Assembly: GCA_948567375.1 (NCBI GenBank) | Contig: OX419758.1 | Span: forward strand, 2,051,001 to 2,115,000 | DNA: 64,000 nucleotides | Source of the DNA: Lunularia cruciata | Lineage: Eukaryota > Streptophyta > Marchantiopsida > Lunulariales > Lunulariaceae | Reading direction: 5' to 3' | Part shown: one piece after another, positions 23,505 to 34,189 of the stretch | Layout of the letters: the number at the start of each line of letters is the position of its first letter | Numbering within the stretch: position 1 is the first letter of the stretch | Notes under the pieces: generated by a model | The model's input: only the letters and a program-made list of their open reading frames with translations | Told to the model about the DNA's origin: nothing | The model's database searches: none | Translations under genes and position numbers: made by a program

Positions 23505-26500
23505 ATGGGGAAACTTCCGGTTTTCTTTGGCAAGGATGGAGAAGATGTGGAGGCCTTTGTGAGAGACTTCAAGAGAGCTTGCATAGGAAACAATGAGAGG
23601 AGGAAGAATGAGTGGGCCTCATTATTACCAGATTTCTTTGAGGATGCAGCACTTACATGGTATGAGTCAGAATACCAAAAGAGAGAGAGGAGAGAGGGGG
23701 AAGAGGAGTCTTGGGAGACTTTGACTTCAGCACTCATTGAGAACTTTCTTCCTGATGAGAGTTATGAGAGATTGATGAGTGAGGTTACATTTCTCAAGCA
23801 AGGAGATGGAGAGAAAGTGAGAGTCTATGTGGAAAGAGTGGAAAAATTGGAGTCCAGATTTCGCATAGTGTTGAGGAAGGGTGGGGATGATGTGGAGACT
23901 ACAATGATTGGCATAGGGGCCATGCTCACCAAGAATTTTGTGGGAGGATTGAGACCACAAATTAGAAGCAAGGTGAGATATGAGAAACCTTCTTCCAAGG
24001 TTGAAGCTATCAAGATCGCAATTCGTATGGAGGAGAGTTTGGAAGGGGATGAAAGTGATTTGGTGGTGAAGGAGGTTGTGCATCCTCCTCAAGGCTACAA
24101 GTATGGTGGAACTTCTGATACTTTGGTGACAAGGGTTGCACCACAAGTAGTAGTTGCTCCAGTTCTTGCACCTCCACCAAAAGATCCACTCCAAACCATC
24201 ACAGAACAACTTGCGGATCTCAAGATCAATGTGGTGCAATTATGGGAGAAGAGAGAGGTGGATCAGAATGTAGGGAGAGGGCCTAGGAGTTATGGAAACC
24301 ATCCATATAGAGGAGGCCAACCAGCCAACAATTTCAATGATAGAAATTGTTTTGGTTGTGGGGGAAGAGGCCATATCCAAAGGAATTGCCCAAATTCCAC
24401 TTACCATGGAGGAAGGGGTTATGAGGGAGCCAATAGAGGGAAAGAGGGAGGTAGTGAAACCCAAGTGGCTCCTAATCCCAACAAAGGTAAGGGGATAGCA
24501 TCCATAGATGTGGTTGAGAGCAAGTATGAGAAGGGAGAGTGCTCAAACTCCAAGGGTCCTAATTTGGAGCTTTTGGCACAAGAGAAGAAGAGAGCTCGTT
24601 TTGCAGAGGATGTTCACTCTTCTCAAGGATTTACTTCAAGCAAGGATACTCCTATGTCTACTAGGAGCACTCGCACCTCAACACCATCAACAACAAAGAC
24701 TCCAAGGAAGAAGTTGGGGATGGAGGACTTCTTGATCTCCAAGCAACAATGGAACTACAATGTGTTGGAGGATGTTGGTAGTCACAAGGCTAACATCACA
24801 GTGGGCCAATTAATTGCTTTGAACCCTACCTTGAGAAAGGAGCTTAGAGGTGGTTTGAGTTCTACAAGGAGCAAGAAGAAGAAGAAGGCAAAAGTTCCAA
24901 TATCAATGGGGGTGGTGGATGCCAAGCCAGCACCATGGGAAGCTTGTGAATATGCCTCCAAGATTGATGTGAGAGTGAATGGTCACAACATCAAGGATGC
25001 ATTGGTTGATGGAGGATCAGCAGTGAATGCCATGTCAGAAAGGTTGATGAAGAAGTTGGGTATGATACCCTCAAGAGCTTCAACATTTGTGGTGAGCATG
25101 GCAAACAAGCAACAAGTTCGACCAGTAGGAGTGATGGATAAGGTGGTAGTTTCAGTTATGGGGGTTCAAAATCTCATGACTTTCCAAGTCTTGAAGGATT
25201 CAAGCTATGACTTACTTCTTGGGAGGCCATGGTTGAGAGCAGCACGCACAACTGATCGATGGCACAAAGGGTACTTAAGGATTGGGCCATCAAACCATAG
25301 AGTCACTGTTCCTGTGACTAACACCACCAACACCTCACATTCAGATACCCCATCTTCTGATTATTGGGAATCTGATTCTGAAGGAGGAGCTTCAGGTGTG
25401 GACACAAGCATGGAAGAGGAGACTTCCACGGAGGAGGATGAATCTGAATCTGATTCAGATGTGTATCCTTTGTGTGCTATGGATTTTGCACCTAAGCCAG
25501 AGGTTTTGAAGGACCCAGATAAATCACCATTGACACTTGAGGAGGTAGAGAGAAGGTTATCTACCCTCAAGTATGGCCCAAATGTTACCAAGGAGGAGAA
25601 GGTGAGATTTGAGGAGATTTTCCGCAAGTTCATCCATGTGTTTGCTTTTAGTTACAAGGATTTGAAGGAAGTCACCTTGGAGGAGCACAAGATAGAGGTG
25701 GAGTCACATGCAAGACCAATCCGCCAAAAGCAACGTCGCATTAGCCCACCAATATCTTTGGTTGTGAAGGAGGAGATTGATAAGCTCAAGGAGGCTGGAT
25801 TTATCTTTGAGGTGGAGAATTCAGAATGGGTGTCTCCAATTGTCATTGTGAAGAAAAAGAATGGCAAGCTTCGGGTATGTGTGGATTACAAGAAGCTCAA
25901 TGCTGTTACCAAGAAGGACTACTACCCATTGCCATTCATTGATGAGATCTTGGAGGAGGTTGCAGGTCATGAGAGGTATAGTTTTGGAGATGGTTATAGT
26001 GGATATAACCAAATCAAGATTGCACCAGAGCATCAACAACTCACCACATTCACCACACCTTGGGGAACTTACGCTTTCAAGGTCATGCCTTTTGGGCTTT
26101 GCAATGCTCCAGCCACATTCCAACGGTTCATGAACAAGGTATTTGAACCTTTCATTGGGAAATTTGTGAGAGATTTCATTGATGACTTTTGTGTCTATGG
26201 GAGCAAGGAGGAGCACTTTGAGCACCTAATCAAAGTCTTGCAACGCTTGGATGAGGCAAATGCATCACTCAACCCAGAGAAGTGCATTTTTGGATGTGAA
26301 GAAGGTCTACTTTTGGGGCACATCATCTCCAAGGATGGAATAGCAGTTGATCCTGAGAAGGTGAGGAAAATCTCAGACCTTCCATTCCCTTCAAGCTTGA
26401 CAAAGTTACGCCAATTCTTGGGAATGGTTGGGTACTATAGGAGGTTCATCTTCTCATTTTCCAACAAGGCTTATGCATTGACCATCTACATGAAGAAGGG

Positions 26501-28331
26501 TGTAGATTACATGGTGATTTTGGAAGACAAGGAGGCTCTCAAAGCTTTTGAGGAGCTCAAGCAATCCCTTGTTGTAGCTCCAATTCTTGCTAAACCTGAT
26601 TGGAGTAAGCCTTTCATCCTCTACACTGATGCTTCTAATGTAGCTATAGGATGCACTCTTAGTCAATTAGACCAAGATGGGCATGATCATCCAATAGCTT
26701 ATGCTAGTAGGCAGATGGTTTCAGCAGAGAAGAACTACTCTGTCACAGAGAGAGAAGGGTTGGCAGTGATCTTTGGTCTCAAGAAGTTTAGACACTACTT
26801 GATTGGAGGGAAAGCCACAATTGTCACGGATCACAAGGCTTTGAAGTACATCTTCAACAAGCCTAATGTTGAAGGGAGACTAGCAAGGTGGATGATTCTC
26901 TTGTCTGAGTATGACTACACAATTGAGGATAGGCCAGGAAAGAAACATGCAAATGCTGATTTGTTATCTAGAGCCTATGATCATGATGGAGATGAGCCAG
27001 TAGATGATTCCTTCCCGGATGAGGAGCTCATGACAATCTCAGTCACTCAAGAGGTTCCAATGGAGTACAAGGAGATTGTGGATTTTGTGACAAGAGGTAA
27101 CTATCCAGAAGGGATGCATGCTAGGGAGAGGAAGGCCCTTGCAGCAAGATCTAGACCTTACACAATGGTGGATGATATTCTTTTTCACCAAGGAGCAGAT
27201 GGTCTACTTCGAAGAGCAGTGGGTAAGGAAGAGTCTATCCTACTCATAAAGGAGTTTCATGAAGGTTTAGTATGTGGAGGACACTTTGCAGGAAAGGTGA
27301 CTGCTTTCAAGATTCTAGATGCAGGTTACCATTGGAGAGGGATTTTCAAGGATTGTCTTGATTATTGCAAAACTTGTCATGTTTGTCAAGCTTTTGCTAG
27401 AAAGTCTACATCCACTCCACCACTTAGATCAATTCCATTGCTAGGACCCTTTGAGAAGTGGGGAATTGATTTTGTAGGACCTCTCAATAGAACCCCAAGG
27501 AACAATCGGTACATTGTGGTAGTTACTGATTACCTTACCAAGTGGGTTGAGGCTAGACCATTGAGGGACAAGAATGAAGATGAAGTGGGTAGATTTCTTT
27601 ATGAACGCATTATCACTAGGTTTGGATGCCCTTTGGAGTTGGTTTCTGATAGAGGAGGAGAGTTTACAGGAAGCATTACTACAGCCATGCTACGACATTT
27701 CTCTATCACACATCGAGTAACTACATCCTATAAGCCAAATTCCAATGGCTTGGCAGAGAGAACCAATCAGACCTTGTGCATGATGTTGGCCAAAGATGCA
27801 GAAATGGAGGGGGCTAAACATCATTGGGACAAGAGGATTCATGCAGTTTTGTGGGAGTATAGGACAACCATGAAGACTTCCACTGGATATTCTCCATTCC
27901 AATTGGTGTATGGTATTGAGTCTACCTTACCTATTCACTTTGATCTTCCTACCTTCCAAAGCATTCATAGGAGATTGAAGAAAGCACAAGGAAGTGATGC
28001 AGAGAAGTCAAGGAAGGATCAACTCATGGAGTTGGAAGAGGCAAGAGCAGTTGCTATGGTTCGAGTGGAGCAAGCCCAAAGGAAACAAAAGGAGAGCTAT
28101 GACAAGAGGCAAGGCAAGAAGAAGGTGGAGCCTTTCAAAGAAGGTGATTGGGTAATGTTGTTTGATTCCATTCGATTCAAGAGAGTACAAAAGAAGTTTT
28201 TGCCTAAGTACTTTGGACCTTTCATAGTAGAGAAGGTGTGGGGAAATTACACTTATGATCTCAAGGAGTTGGGAGGAAGACACTTTGATAGGATTAACCA
28301 TGATAAGTTGAAGATGTACCATAGAAGGTAG
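23505..28331 (+). CDS. Intact Gag-Pol polyprotein, 1608 aa
   Basis: Single uninterrupted frame, ATG at 23505 and TAG at 28329. It supplies all enzymes for reverse transcription in virus-like particles and integration into the genome. Order by residue: Gag (about 1-260), CCHC knuckle CFGCGGRGHIQRNC (282-295), aspartic protease VDGGSAVNAM (Asp 502; the DGG form is common in Tat/Athila elements), RT with FGDGYSGYNQI (Asp 829) and FIDDFCVYG (Asp-Asp 893-894), RNase H (Asp 1042 in YTDASN, Asp 1109 in VTDHKAL), integrase with HHCC finger (His 1252, His 1260, then CKTCHVC) and the D,D35,E triad Asp 1322, Asp 1382, Glu 1418. The C-terminus (KYFGPFIVEKVWG to YHRR) carries no chromodomain. All visible catalytic residues are present, so the element may be active. 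Confidence 0.97.
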   Translation: MGKLPVFFGKDGEDVEAFVRDFKRACIGNNERRKNEWASLLPDFFEDAALTWYESEYQKRERREGEEESWETLTSALIENFLPDESYERLMSEVTFLKQGDGEKVRVYVERVEKLESRFRIVLRKGGDDVETTMIGIGAMLTKNFVGGLRPQIRSKVRYEKPSSKVEAIKIAIRMEESLEGDESDLVVKEVVHPPQGYKYGGTSDTLVTRVAPQVVVAPVLAPPPKDPLQTITEQLADLKINVVQLWEKREVDQNVGRGPRSYGNHPYRGGQPANNFNDRNCFGCGGRGHIQRNCPNSTYHGGRGYEGANRGKEGGSETQVAPNPNKGKGIASIDVVESKYEKGECSNSKGPNLELLAQEKKRARFAEDVHSSQGFTSSKDTPMSTRSTRTSTPSTTKTPRKKLGMEDFLISKQQWNYNVLEDVGSHKANITVGQLIALNPTLRKELRGGLSSTRSKKKKKAKVPISMGVVDAKPAPWEACEYASKIDVRVNGHNIKDALVDGGSAVNAMSERLMKKLGMIPSRASTFVVSMANKQQVRPVGVMDKVVVSVMGVQNLMTFQVLKDSSYDLLLGRPWLRAARTTDRWHKGYLRIGPSNHRVTVPVTNTTNTSHSDTPSSDYWESDSEGGASGVDTSMEEETSTEEDESESDSDVYPLCAMDFAPKPEVLKDPDKSPLTLEEVERRLSTLKYGPNVTKEEKVRFEEIFRKFIHVFAFSYKDLKEVTLEEHKIEVESHARPIRQKQRRISPPISLVVKEEIDKLKEAGFIFEVENSEWVSPIVIVKKKNGKLRVCVDYKKLNAVTKKDYYPLPFIDEILEEVAGHERYSFGDGYSGYNQIKIAPEHQQLTTFTTPWGTYAFKVMPFGLCNAPATFQRFMNKVFEPFIGKFVRDFIDDFCVYGSKEEHFEHLIKVLQRLDEANASLNPEKCIFGCEEGLLLGHIISKDGIAVDPEKVRKISDLPFPSSLTKLRQFLGMVGYYRRFIFSFSNKAYALTIYMKKGVDYMVILEDKEALKAFEELKQSLVVAPILAKPDWSKPFILYTDASNVAIGCTLSQLDQDGHDHPIAYASRQMVSAEKNYSVTEREGLAVIFGLKKFRHYLIGGKATIVTDHKALKYIFNKPNVEGRLARWMILLSEYDYTIEDRPGKKHANADLLSRAYDHDGDEPVDDSFPDEELMTISVTQEVPMEYKEIVDFVTRGNYPEGMHARERKALAARSRPYTMVDDILFHQGADGLLRRAVGKEESILLIKEFHEGLVCGGHFAGKVTAFKILDAGYHWRGIFKDCLDYCKTCHVCQAFARKSTSTPPLRSIPLLGPFEKWGIDFVGPLNRTPRNNRYIVVVTDYLTKWVEARPLRDKNEDEVGRFLYERIITRFGCPLELVSDRGGEFTGSITTAMLRHFSITHRVTTSYKPNSNGLAERTNQTLCMMLAKDAEMEGAKHHWDKRIHAVLWEYRTTMKTSTGYSPFQLVYGIESTLPIHFDLPTFQSIHRRLKKAQGSDAEKSRKDQLMELEEARAVAMVRVEQAQRKQKESYDKRQGKKKVEPFKEGDWVMLFDSIRFKRVQKKFLPKYFGPFIVEKVWGNYTYDLKELGGRHFDRINHDKLKMYHRR

Positions 28332-28365
28332 AGAGACCTTCACTTTGAGGACAAAGTGAAAACTT

Positions 28366-28379
28366 AGTCCGGGGGTAAA
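28366..28379 (+). other. Polypurine tract region
   Basis: AGTCCGGGGGTAAA immediately before LTR2. The G-rich run is the likely plus-strand primer. It is repeated at 29266-29279 before LTR3. Confidence 0.6.
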
Positions 28380-29071
28380 TGTAACACCCATTTGTGCATG
28401 TGTGTGGTATTGTGATATTTAGCTTGGTATTACAAGTACTTAAGAGATATTATTTATATAGAGATAAAGGATGGTTCTATATTAGTCATGGTTAGCTAAA
28501 GTTAGTCATAGCTAAGATAGATGGGACCTTACTTTAGAGGAAGTAGAAAAGATGAGCACCACTATTTTGGATTTTAGTGTGTTAACTTGGTATTATTCCT
28601 AGGTGTTTGGCTTTGGGGAAAGAGTTGAGAACTCTTGGGCCCGCAAGCCTTTTTGTTTTGGATTCTTCTTTAGTCCAAGGATAGCCCATGTGAAGGAATC
28701 CTTGCTTTAGTGGTTGGGTCAAGATAAGACCACATGCTTAGGGGAATATGCCCATGTGAATGGATATTCCTTTCTACTTTTTGACTTTACTTGACTTTTA
28801 GTCTAGTAACTTGAGTTACTACGGTAATTAGTAACTTTGATACGTAACTATTTCACAAGTATATAAACAAGGAGTGAGGAGGTACTCATCATCCTTTCAT
28901 TTGCAACTATCTCTCTCTCATTGAGTTCTCTAGTGAGCAATGTCTTGAGTCTTGGAGTGTTAGCCTTGGAGGAGTATGATGGAGTTGGGGTTCCTTGCCT
29001 TCTTAGTCCATGGTGCGCTACCATAATAGCCATCAGAGGTTCATCCTGAGTGAGAGACAGGCCGGCTCACA
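28380..29071 (+). repeat. LTR2 (shared middle LTR)
   Basis: 692 bp. It serves as 3' LTR of the full copy and 5' LTR of the deleted copy. Confidence 0.95.
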
Positions 29072-29279
29072 TTTTTGGTTCCGTTGCCGGGACAAGTTTT
29101 TGCCTAAGTACTTTGGACCTTTCATAGTAGAGAAGGTGTGGGGAAATTACACTTATGATCTCAAGGAGTTGGGAGGAAGACACTTTGATAGGATTAACCA
29201 TGATAAGTTGAAGATGTACCATAGAAGGTAGAGAGACCTTCACTTTGAGGACAAAGTGAAAACTTAGTCCGGGGGTAAA
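29072..29279 (+). pseudogene. 208-bp internal remnant between LTR2 and LTR3
   Basis: The PBS segment (TGGTTCCGTTGCCGGGAC) is joined at about 29093 to sequence identical to 28194-28379, which codes the last 45 or so residues of Pol plus the polypurine tract. Almost the whole internal region of this second unit is deleted. The breakpoint GGGAC|AAGTTTT shows no obvious long homology to the parent at the left side. Confidence 0.9.
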
Positions 29280-29971
29280 TGTAACACCCATTTGTGCATG
29301 TGTGTGGTATTGTGATATTTAGCTTGGTATTACAAGTACTTAAGAGATATTATTTATATAGAGATAAAGGATGGTTCTATATTAGTCATGGTTAGCTAAA
29401 GTTAGTCATAGCTAAGATAGATGGGACCTTACTTTAGAGGAAGTAGAAAAGATGAGCACCACTATTTTGGATTTTAGTGTGTTAACTTGGTATTATTCCT
29501 AGGTGTTTGGCTTTGGGGAAAGAGTTGAGAACTCTTGGGCCCGCAAGCCTTTTTGTTTTGGATTCTTCTTTAGTCCAAGGATAGCCCATGTGAAGGAATC
29601 CTTGCTTTAGTGGTTGGGTCAAGATAAGACCACATGCTTAGGGGAATATGCCCATGTGAATGGATATTCCTTTCTACTTTTTGACTTTACTTGACTTTTA
29701 GTCTAGTAACTTGAGTTACTACGGTAATTAGTAACTTTGATACGTAACTATTTCACAAGTATATAAACAAGGAGTGAGGAGGTACTCATCATCCTTTCAT
29801 TTGCAACTATCTCTCTCTCATTGAGTTCTCTAGTGAGCAATGTCTTGAGTCTTGGAGTGTTAGCCTTGGAGGAGTATGATGGAGTTGGGGTTCCTTGCCT
29901 TCTTAGTCCATGGTGCGCTACCATAATAGCCATTAGAGGTTCATCCTGAGTGAGAGACAGGCCGGCTCACA
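29280..29971 (+). repeat. LTR3
   Basis: 692 bp, one noticed difference from LTR2 (29934, C to T). Followed by GATC, which matches the four bases before LTR1. Confidence 0.95.
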
Positions 29972-30972
29972 GATCACCATTCATGTTGATTCACTTGCAC
30001 AAACGACAAGATCCACTCATGCACTATTAGAGTCACTTGTAGCTTTATTGTTTGCCCACTTCATTATGGATATGCTTGTGTTTCTAATGGGTTTGCTTGC
30101 TGACTTTTGGAGTTGCTTGAGGCCAAAATGGGGTTGCTTGCCTCCTAGCTGCTACATGTGGGAGTTTGCTTGGGACAAAGTGGAGTTGCTTGTGCATATG
30201 GTTTTAGTTGCCTTGATGGGTTCCAAGGCTCCACTTGCTAGATGTTTGATAGTTTTACCTTTTATCCAAATATAATATTACTTCCCACATTGCTTTCTTT
30301 TGCACACCCACACATAAGAATAGAATGATTTTAATAGGAACTCTTGAAAACTATTTTTGTCTAAAACACTTACTATTGAAACTAATTCAAGAGTTGAAAC
30401 TTGTTTAGTTTGCTACTTCAAAGAAAATTAGACTTCAAATGTTTTCCATGAATTAGTTTCTTAATATCTCCACTTGGAAGTATCATCAGCACTTAAAAGA
30501 AGAACAAGAAAGTATCATCCGGACTCTAAAGAAAGTAGCATCTGCACACAAAGAGGTCTCTCTCACACATGAAATAAATTCCAAAAGAGGATTGTTTTCC
30601 AAAAGACCAACATGTTTTAAGATCTCCCAAAACTTAAAAGTATTATCAAGACTTTTAAAGTCCCAAAAGACTTTTAAAGAACTTCCCAGAATTCAAATGT
30701 CCCAAAACATAAAAGAACTTTCAACTTCAAATGATTTCCTTTAGATGACTTGTTTTAAGATCTCCCAAAATGTGAAAGTATCTTCAGGACTTAAAAGGAG
30801 TCTCAAAAACTAAAAGGACGGAGAACTAGGGTTTAGGGTATTGTCACTTTTCTTTGAAGGGTTTTATAAACTAGAATAGAAAATCTTGGCAAGGTTCTCC
30901 GTTTAAACACTTCTGTTTGAAGGGTTATATAAACTTGGGAAAAATGAAGACTTATGAAATTATTTGCTTAAA
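29972..30972. other. No gene recognised
   Basis: AT-rich flank of the young element. It has some internal repetition of TTTTAAGATCTCCCAAAA-type motifs (about 30617 and 30755) but no coding signal. The flanking sequence left of LTR1 (21116-21238) is likewise unassigned. Confidence 0.4.
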
Positions 30973-31580
30973 CATACCTTGCACTTGATCAGACCACAAA
31001 CCTAGGACAAGCTTCAGCCGCAAATTTTAAGCAGATCCAAGTCGGAGAAACTCCATAGAAATGTCAGTATTGATCTAACTTAAATATGAAGATGTGCACA
31101 AGTAATTATTTTGGTGATAGCGAGTTTAGTTGATGACACTTTCCATAAATTGAATAATTTTTCAGTTATTCACAAGAATATCATACTTTTCAGTTACTCA
31201 GAAGAATATCATACGATAATACTAAGAACTGAAAACTCATTTCTGTTAAATGAGTGAACTATAGACGTGTCCTTCATAAAAGATCATTTTTGTTAAAAAA
31301 GTGAACTATAGACATGAGAAAGATATTTTTTGTTAAACGAGTGAACTATAGACTTGTCCTTCAAAAAAGATAATTTTCGTAAAAAAGAGTGAACTATAGA
31401 TATCTTCAAAGGACACCGGTCCTACTAGATTATGAGTCATAAGTTATCAATATTTTCTACGGTGCTTCTGATCTCAAAGCTCAAATATGTTCATGTAGTG
31501 CGTACATTACTCTCTCATCGTCCTTAATGATCTTCACCTCTGGCTTGGATTATGAGCAGATGGCGAGGGGTGGAATTGAC
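30973..31580 (+). repeat. Repeat block S, copy 1
   Basis: Aligns over about 600 bp with 56700-57300 (for example CACAAGAATATCATACTTTTC and CCGGTCCTACTAGATTATGAG). After about 31580 the alignment jumps to 32462-32525, so copy 1 has an extra 880 bp (31580-32461) or copy 2 a deletion. No coding frame is conserved. Confidence 0.75.
31240..31410 (+). repeat. Iteron-like array: four GTGAACTATAGA units
   Basis: Units of about 40-50 bp, each with TTTTGTTAAA(C/T)GAGTGAACTATAGAC followed by a variable tail (31253, 31303, 31341 and 31389 region). The same array is kept in the second S copy (about 56985-57135), so it predates the duplication. Confidence 0.7.
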
Positions 31581-31730
31581 GGCGTTTTGTGGAAAACTGC
31601 AGTTGAGTAAGTAGTTGCTTTTCACAAGGACTTTGTGGTAGCATAACACGTGACACTGATTTTCTCACATTGGGTTACTTTTCTATTTTGTTATATGAGG
31701 TGACTCTTCATTTTCTGAGGGCGCATCTGT

Positions 31731-32360
31731 GGATGGATTCTCTACATGTAGTTATATGTGGTACGAAGTTTGATAATTCATGCTAATTATGAAGTTCATT
31801 TTATTTCCTTTTAGCATGAATGTTTTTTGTCAGTTCTAATTTCATTGTATTTCCTTTTCATCAACACTACTGATACATTTAATGAGTTCTGGATCAACCA
31901 TTCCTCAAATAGCTTATGTCCTCAGATATCTATATCCATGTTTTATTTTGCACACATATTTGCACTCACTGCATGGACCTCTATCAAGACATTGAAGATT
32001 TGAAAGCATATCAACTATATGTTTATTAGACAAAGTTGGTTGGTGTTGGTTCACAATAGATTCTCTACACGTGGTTATATGTGGTATGATGCTTGATAAT
32101 TCATGTAATTTATGAAGTTCATTTTATTTCCTTTTAGCATGGATGTTTTAAGTTAGTTCTACTTTCATTGTATTGCCATTTCATCGACACTGCTGATACA
32201 TTTAATGAGTTATGGATCAACGGTTCCTCAAATGGCTTCCGTCTTCATATATCTATATCCATGTTTTATTTTGCGCACATATTTGCACTCATCACAGACC
32301 TCACTGAAGATTTAAATGCATACTAACTACATGTTTATTAAACAAAATTGGTTTAGGTGG
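31731..32360 (+). repeat. Imperfect tandem duplication, about 320-bp unit
   Basis: Units about 31731-32049 and 32056-32360 share TTCTCTACA(T/C)GTAGTTATATGTGG, TTTATTTCCTTTTAGCATG, TGATACATTTAATGAGTT and the run ATATCTATATCCATGTTTTATTTTG. This lies in the segment missing from S copy 2. Non-coding. Confidence 0.8.
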
Positions 32361-32461
32361 GTAATAAGCAAACTTGCAGAATTAGACAGTGGATGCTGAT
32401 AAAATATTGACGATCTAATCTTTTAGAGTGGATGCAGTTGGGATCTAAACCTATTTGTATC

Positions 32462-32525
32462 GGATGCCTTTGCTTGAGAGATTGTATTTCTTAAAGATTG
32501 TCAAAATCTCTATCATATTGTTGAA
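32462..32525 (+). repeat. Repeat block S, copy 1, detached end
   Basis: Matches 57303-57366 (GCTTGAGAGATTGTATTTCTT, then CAAAATCTCTATCATATTG), the point where copy 2 is interrupted by a Q-family LTR. Confidence 0.75.
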
Positions 32526-33248
32526 GTGATCGTGACCGCAAAGGAATCCATCAACAACATGGAATGCGTCCCATCTGAAAGGAATATGGATAAGACTTGA
32601 ACAAGTTCAACTTATAAAAAGTGGCTAGAAGTTCTTAGTTTGGCTAGCTCTGCTAATCTTTTGCCATTCAAAACAGAGGCTGATTTTGTAAAAATTTTGG
32701 CTCTTGCTTATAAGCTGCCGAAGCCGAAGCCAAAAGGAGTAATCAGAAATTCAATCCGAGGGACATGAGAACTTTGTCAAATGCGAGTTCCTGTGTGAAG
32801 AAGGGGAAGTTTCACAACTTCTTTGGCTCATGCTTTTCCTATTATCTTGAAACCGCATGAGATGTTATATATACTAAAAGGCATGGTGTAGTACATATTC
32901 CTATCGGTCATTCTTCCCCTCCTTTGAGTTTGCTACGTGGTCGAGTGTCCCTCAATGTTTAGATATGTCATAATGACATGGTTTTAAATTTTGGTTTCAT
33001 CTTCGTAATAAAATATCCGAAAGAGAAGGTTCATCATGTTCAACAAACATATCCAGGTTTTCAGTCACTTTATTAAGTATAATTTTGGTTATCGTTTTGT
33101 GTTACTATGCTATTCACTTCTTAGTACTCTCTTCTTTACACTCTCTCGGTGGGAAGCCAGATCAAGATCAACAGCAAGCTCAATGTCCATGTATCTCTGC
33201 TCTGCTTTGCATTACAACATTATCCACAATCATCAAGGAGTTATACTA
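32526..33248. other. No gene recognised
   Basis: Mixed sequence. An 82-codon open frame at 33036-33284 lacks recognisable features. Confidence 0.4.
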
Positions 33249-33465
33249 GGGCCACAAGGCAAATCCATAACATATTACAACTAGTTACAAAGTTGAAGTG
33301 ATATGATATATTTCTGGTAATATAAAATAAAGTTAACCAACATGTCCTTATTTTACCAAGGTCACAAGGCAAAGCCTTAGCATATTACAATTGGTACAAA
33401 GTTGAAGTGATATGATAAATGTCAATTAGTATAAAACAAAGTTATAAGGCTTTTCCGTAGTACAC
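33249..33465 (+). repeat. Imperfect tandem duplication, about 108-bp unit
   Basis: Two units share the run GGTCACAAGGCAAA(G/T)CC, CATATTACAA(C/T)TGGTACAAAG and TTGAAGTGATATGATA (about 33249-33356 and 33357-33465). Confidence 0.75.
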
Positions 33466-34189
33466 GTGTTCTACTAGTAGTTTATAATGAAATAAGCGGA
33501 GTTCATTGAGGCATCTTGGTTGATTTCTCTCTCATTTGTTTTTTGCTAACCCTACATTCATTAGAGACGTGTCTCAAGACAGTCAGAAAACTACTCAGGA
33601 ATGCTTTGCAAAAGTTACAAGTCTACCAAAATGATCGGTTGAAGCCTCCATGTTGGACCATGTCATCCTAAGAATTTAACAGTAATCGGCCGGTCCACTT
33701 TTCTCTCCATTTCGCCTTGTGGGTTTGTTGACTTTGTTATACTAGTCAGATACCCACACTTGCTATGAATGAAACCACCCCTCGATGAATTCAAAATCTA
33801 TAATCTATAAGATAGCTAGTCTAGGATATTTGCTTGTTTGGCGAAGTTTCTCATGAAATATTTGTTGTGCTTGTTGGCACTATTTTGTCTCCTTTGTAAT
33901 TCTTGGTTTGCAACAATTTGCTATTGGTTGACCTTCCTTTACTAGGAGATCCATAGGTGGTATTTGGTATACTCTCTTTTAGTATTGCTCATGAATCCAC
34001 TAACCGTCTTTACACAATCCTCCCTCTTTGACCTGGCTATAATATTCGAGAGTTTTTGATAGGAGGATTATGGAAGTATTTGATAATATTATTGGACTAG
34101 GGACATTTGAGTGTATGATAGGGGATTTGGTACATAGATAGACATCTATACCGATTTCATGTGGAGGGGTAAGCTTGCTATATATGGAA
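33466..34189. other. No gene recognised
   Basis: AT-rich intergenic sequence leading into repeat R copy 3. No domain or structure supported. Confidence 0.4.

Larger units (their letters stand above)
21239..29971 (+). mobile_element. Young Ty3/gypsy element with a partial tandem second copy (LTR-internal-LTR-remnant-LTR)
   Basis: Three 692-bp LTRs (TGTAACACCC to CCGGCTCACA) that I find nearly identical; the only difference noticed is C/T at 29034 versus 29934. LTR1 to LTR2 encloses a full internal region with an intact Gag-Pol. LTR2 to LTR3 encloses only 208 bp: the PBS region joined to the last about 185 bp of the internal region. Flanks give a 4-bp GATC repeat (21235-21238 and 29972-29975) as possible target duplication. 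Domain order, the DGG protease and the lack of a chromodomain point to the Tat/Athila (non-chromovirus) side of plant gypsy elements. The near-identity of LTRs means a very recent insertion. Confidence 0.95.

Noticed and set aside
23727..24239. 170-codon antisense frame opposite Gag of the young element
   Set aside because: Shadow of the intact Gag-Pol frame; no recognisable domain.
28848..29033. 61-aa frame repeated in all three LTRs (minus strand)
   Set aside because: Repeated only because the LTR is repeated; antisense to the promoter/R region; no motif.
29972..29975. Five-base target duplication for the young gypsy element
   Set aside because: Only four bases (GATC) match on both sides; I kept it as a possible 4-bp duplication rather than claiming the usual 5 bp.
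33036..33284. 82-aa frame, possible small protein
   Set aside because: No family resemblance, biased composition, and overlaps the start of a tandem repeat.
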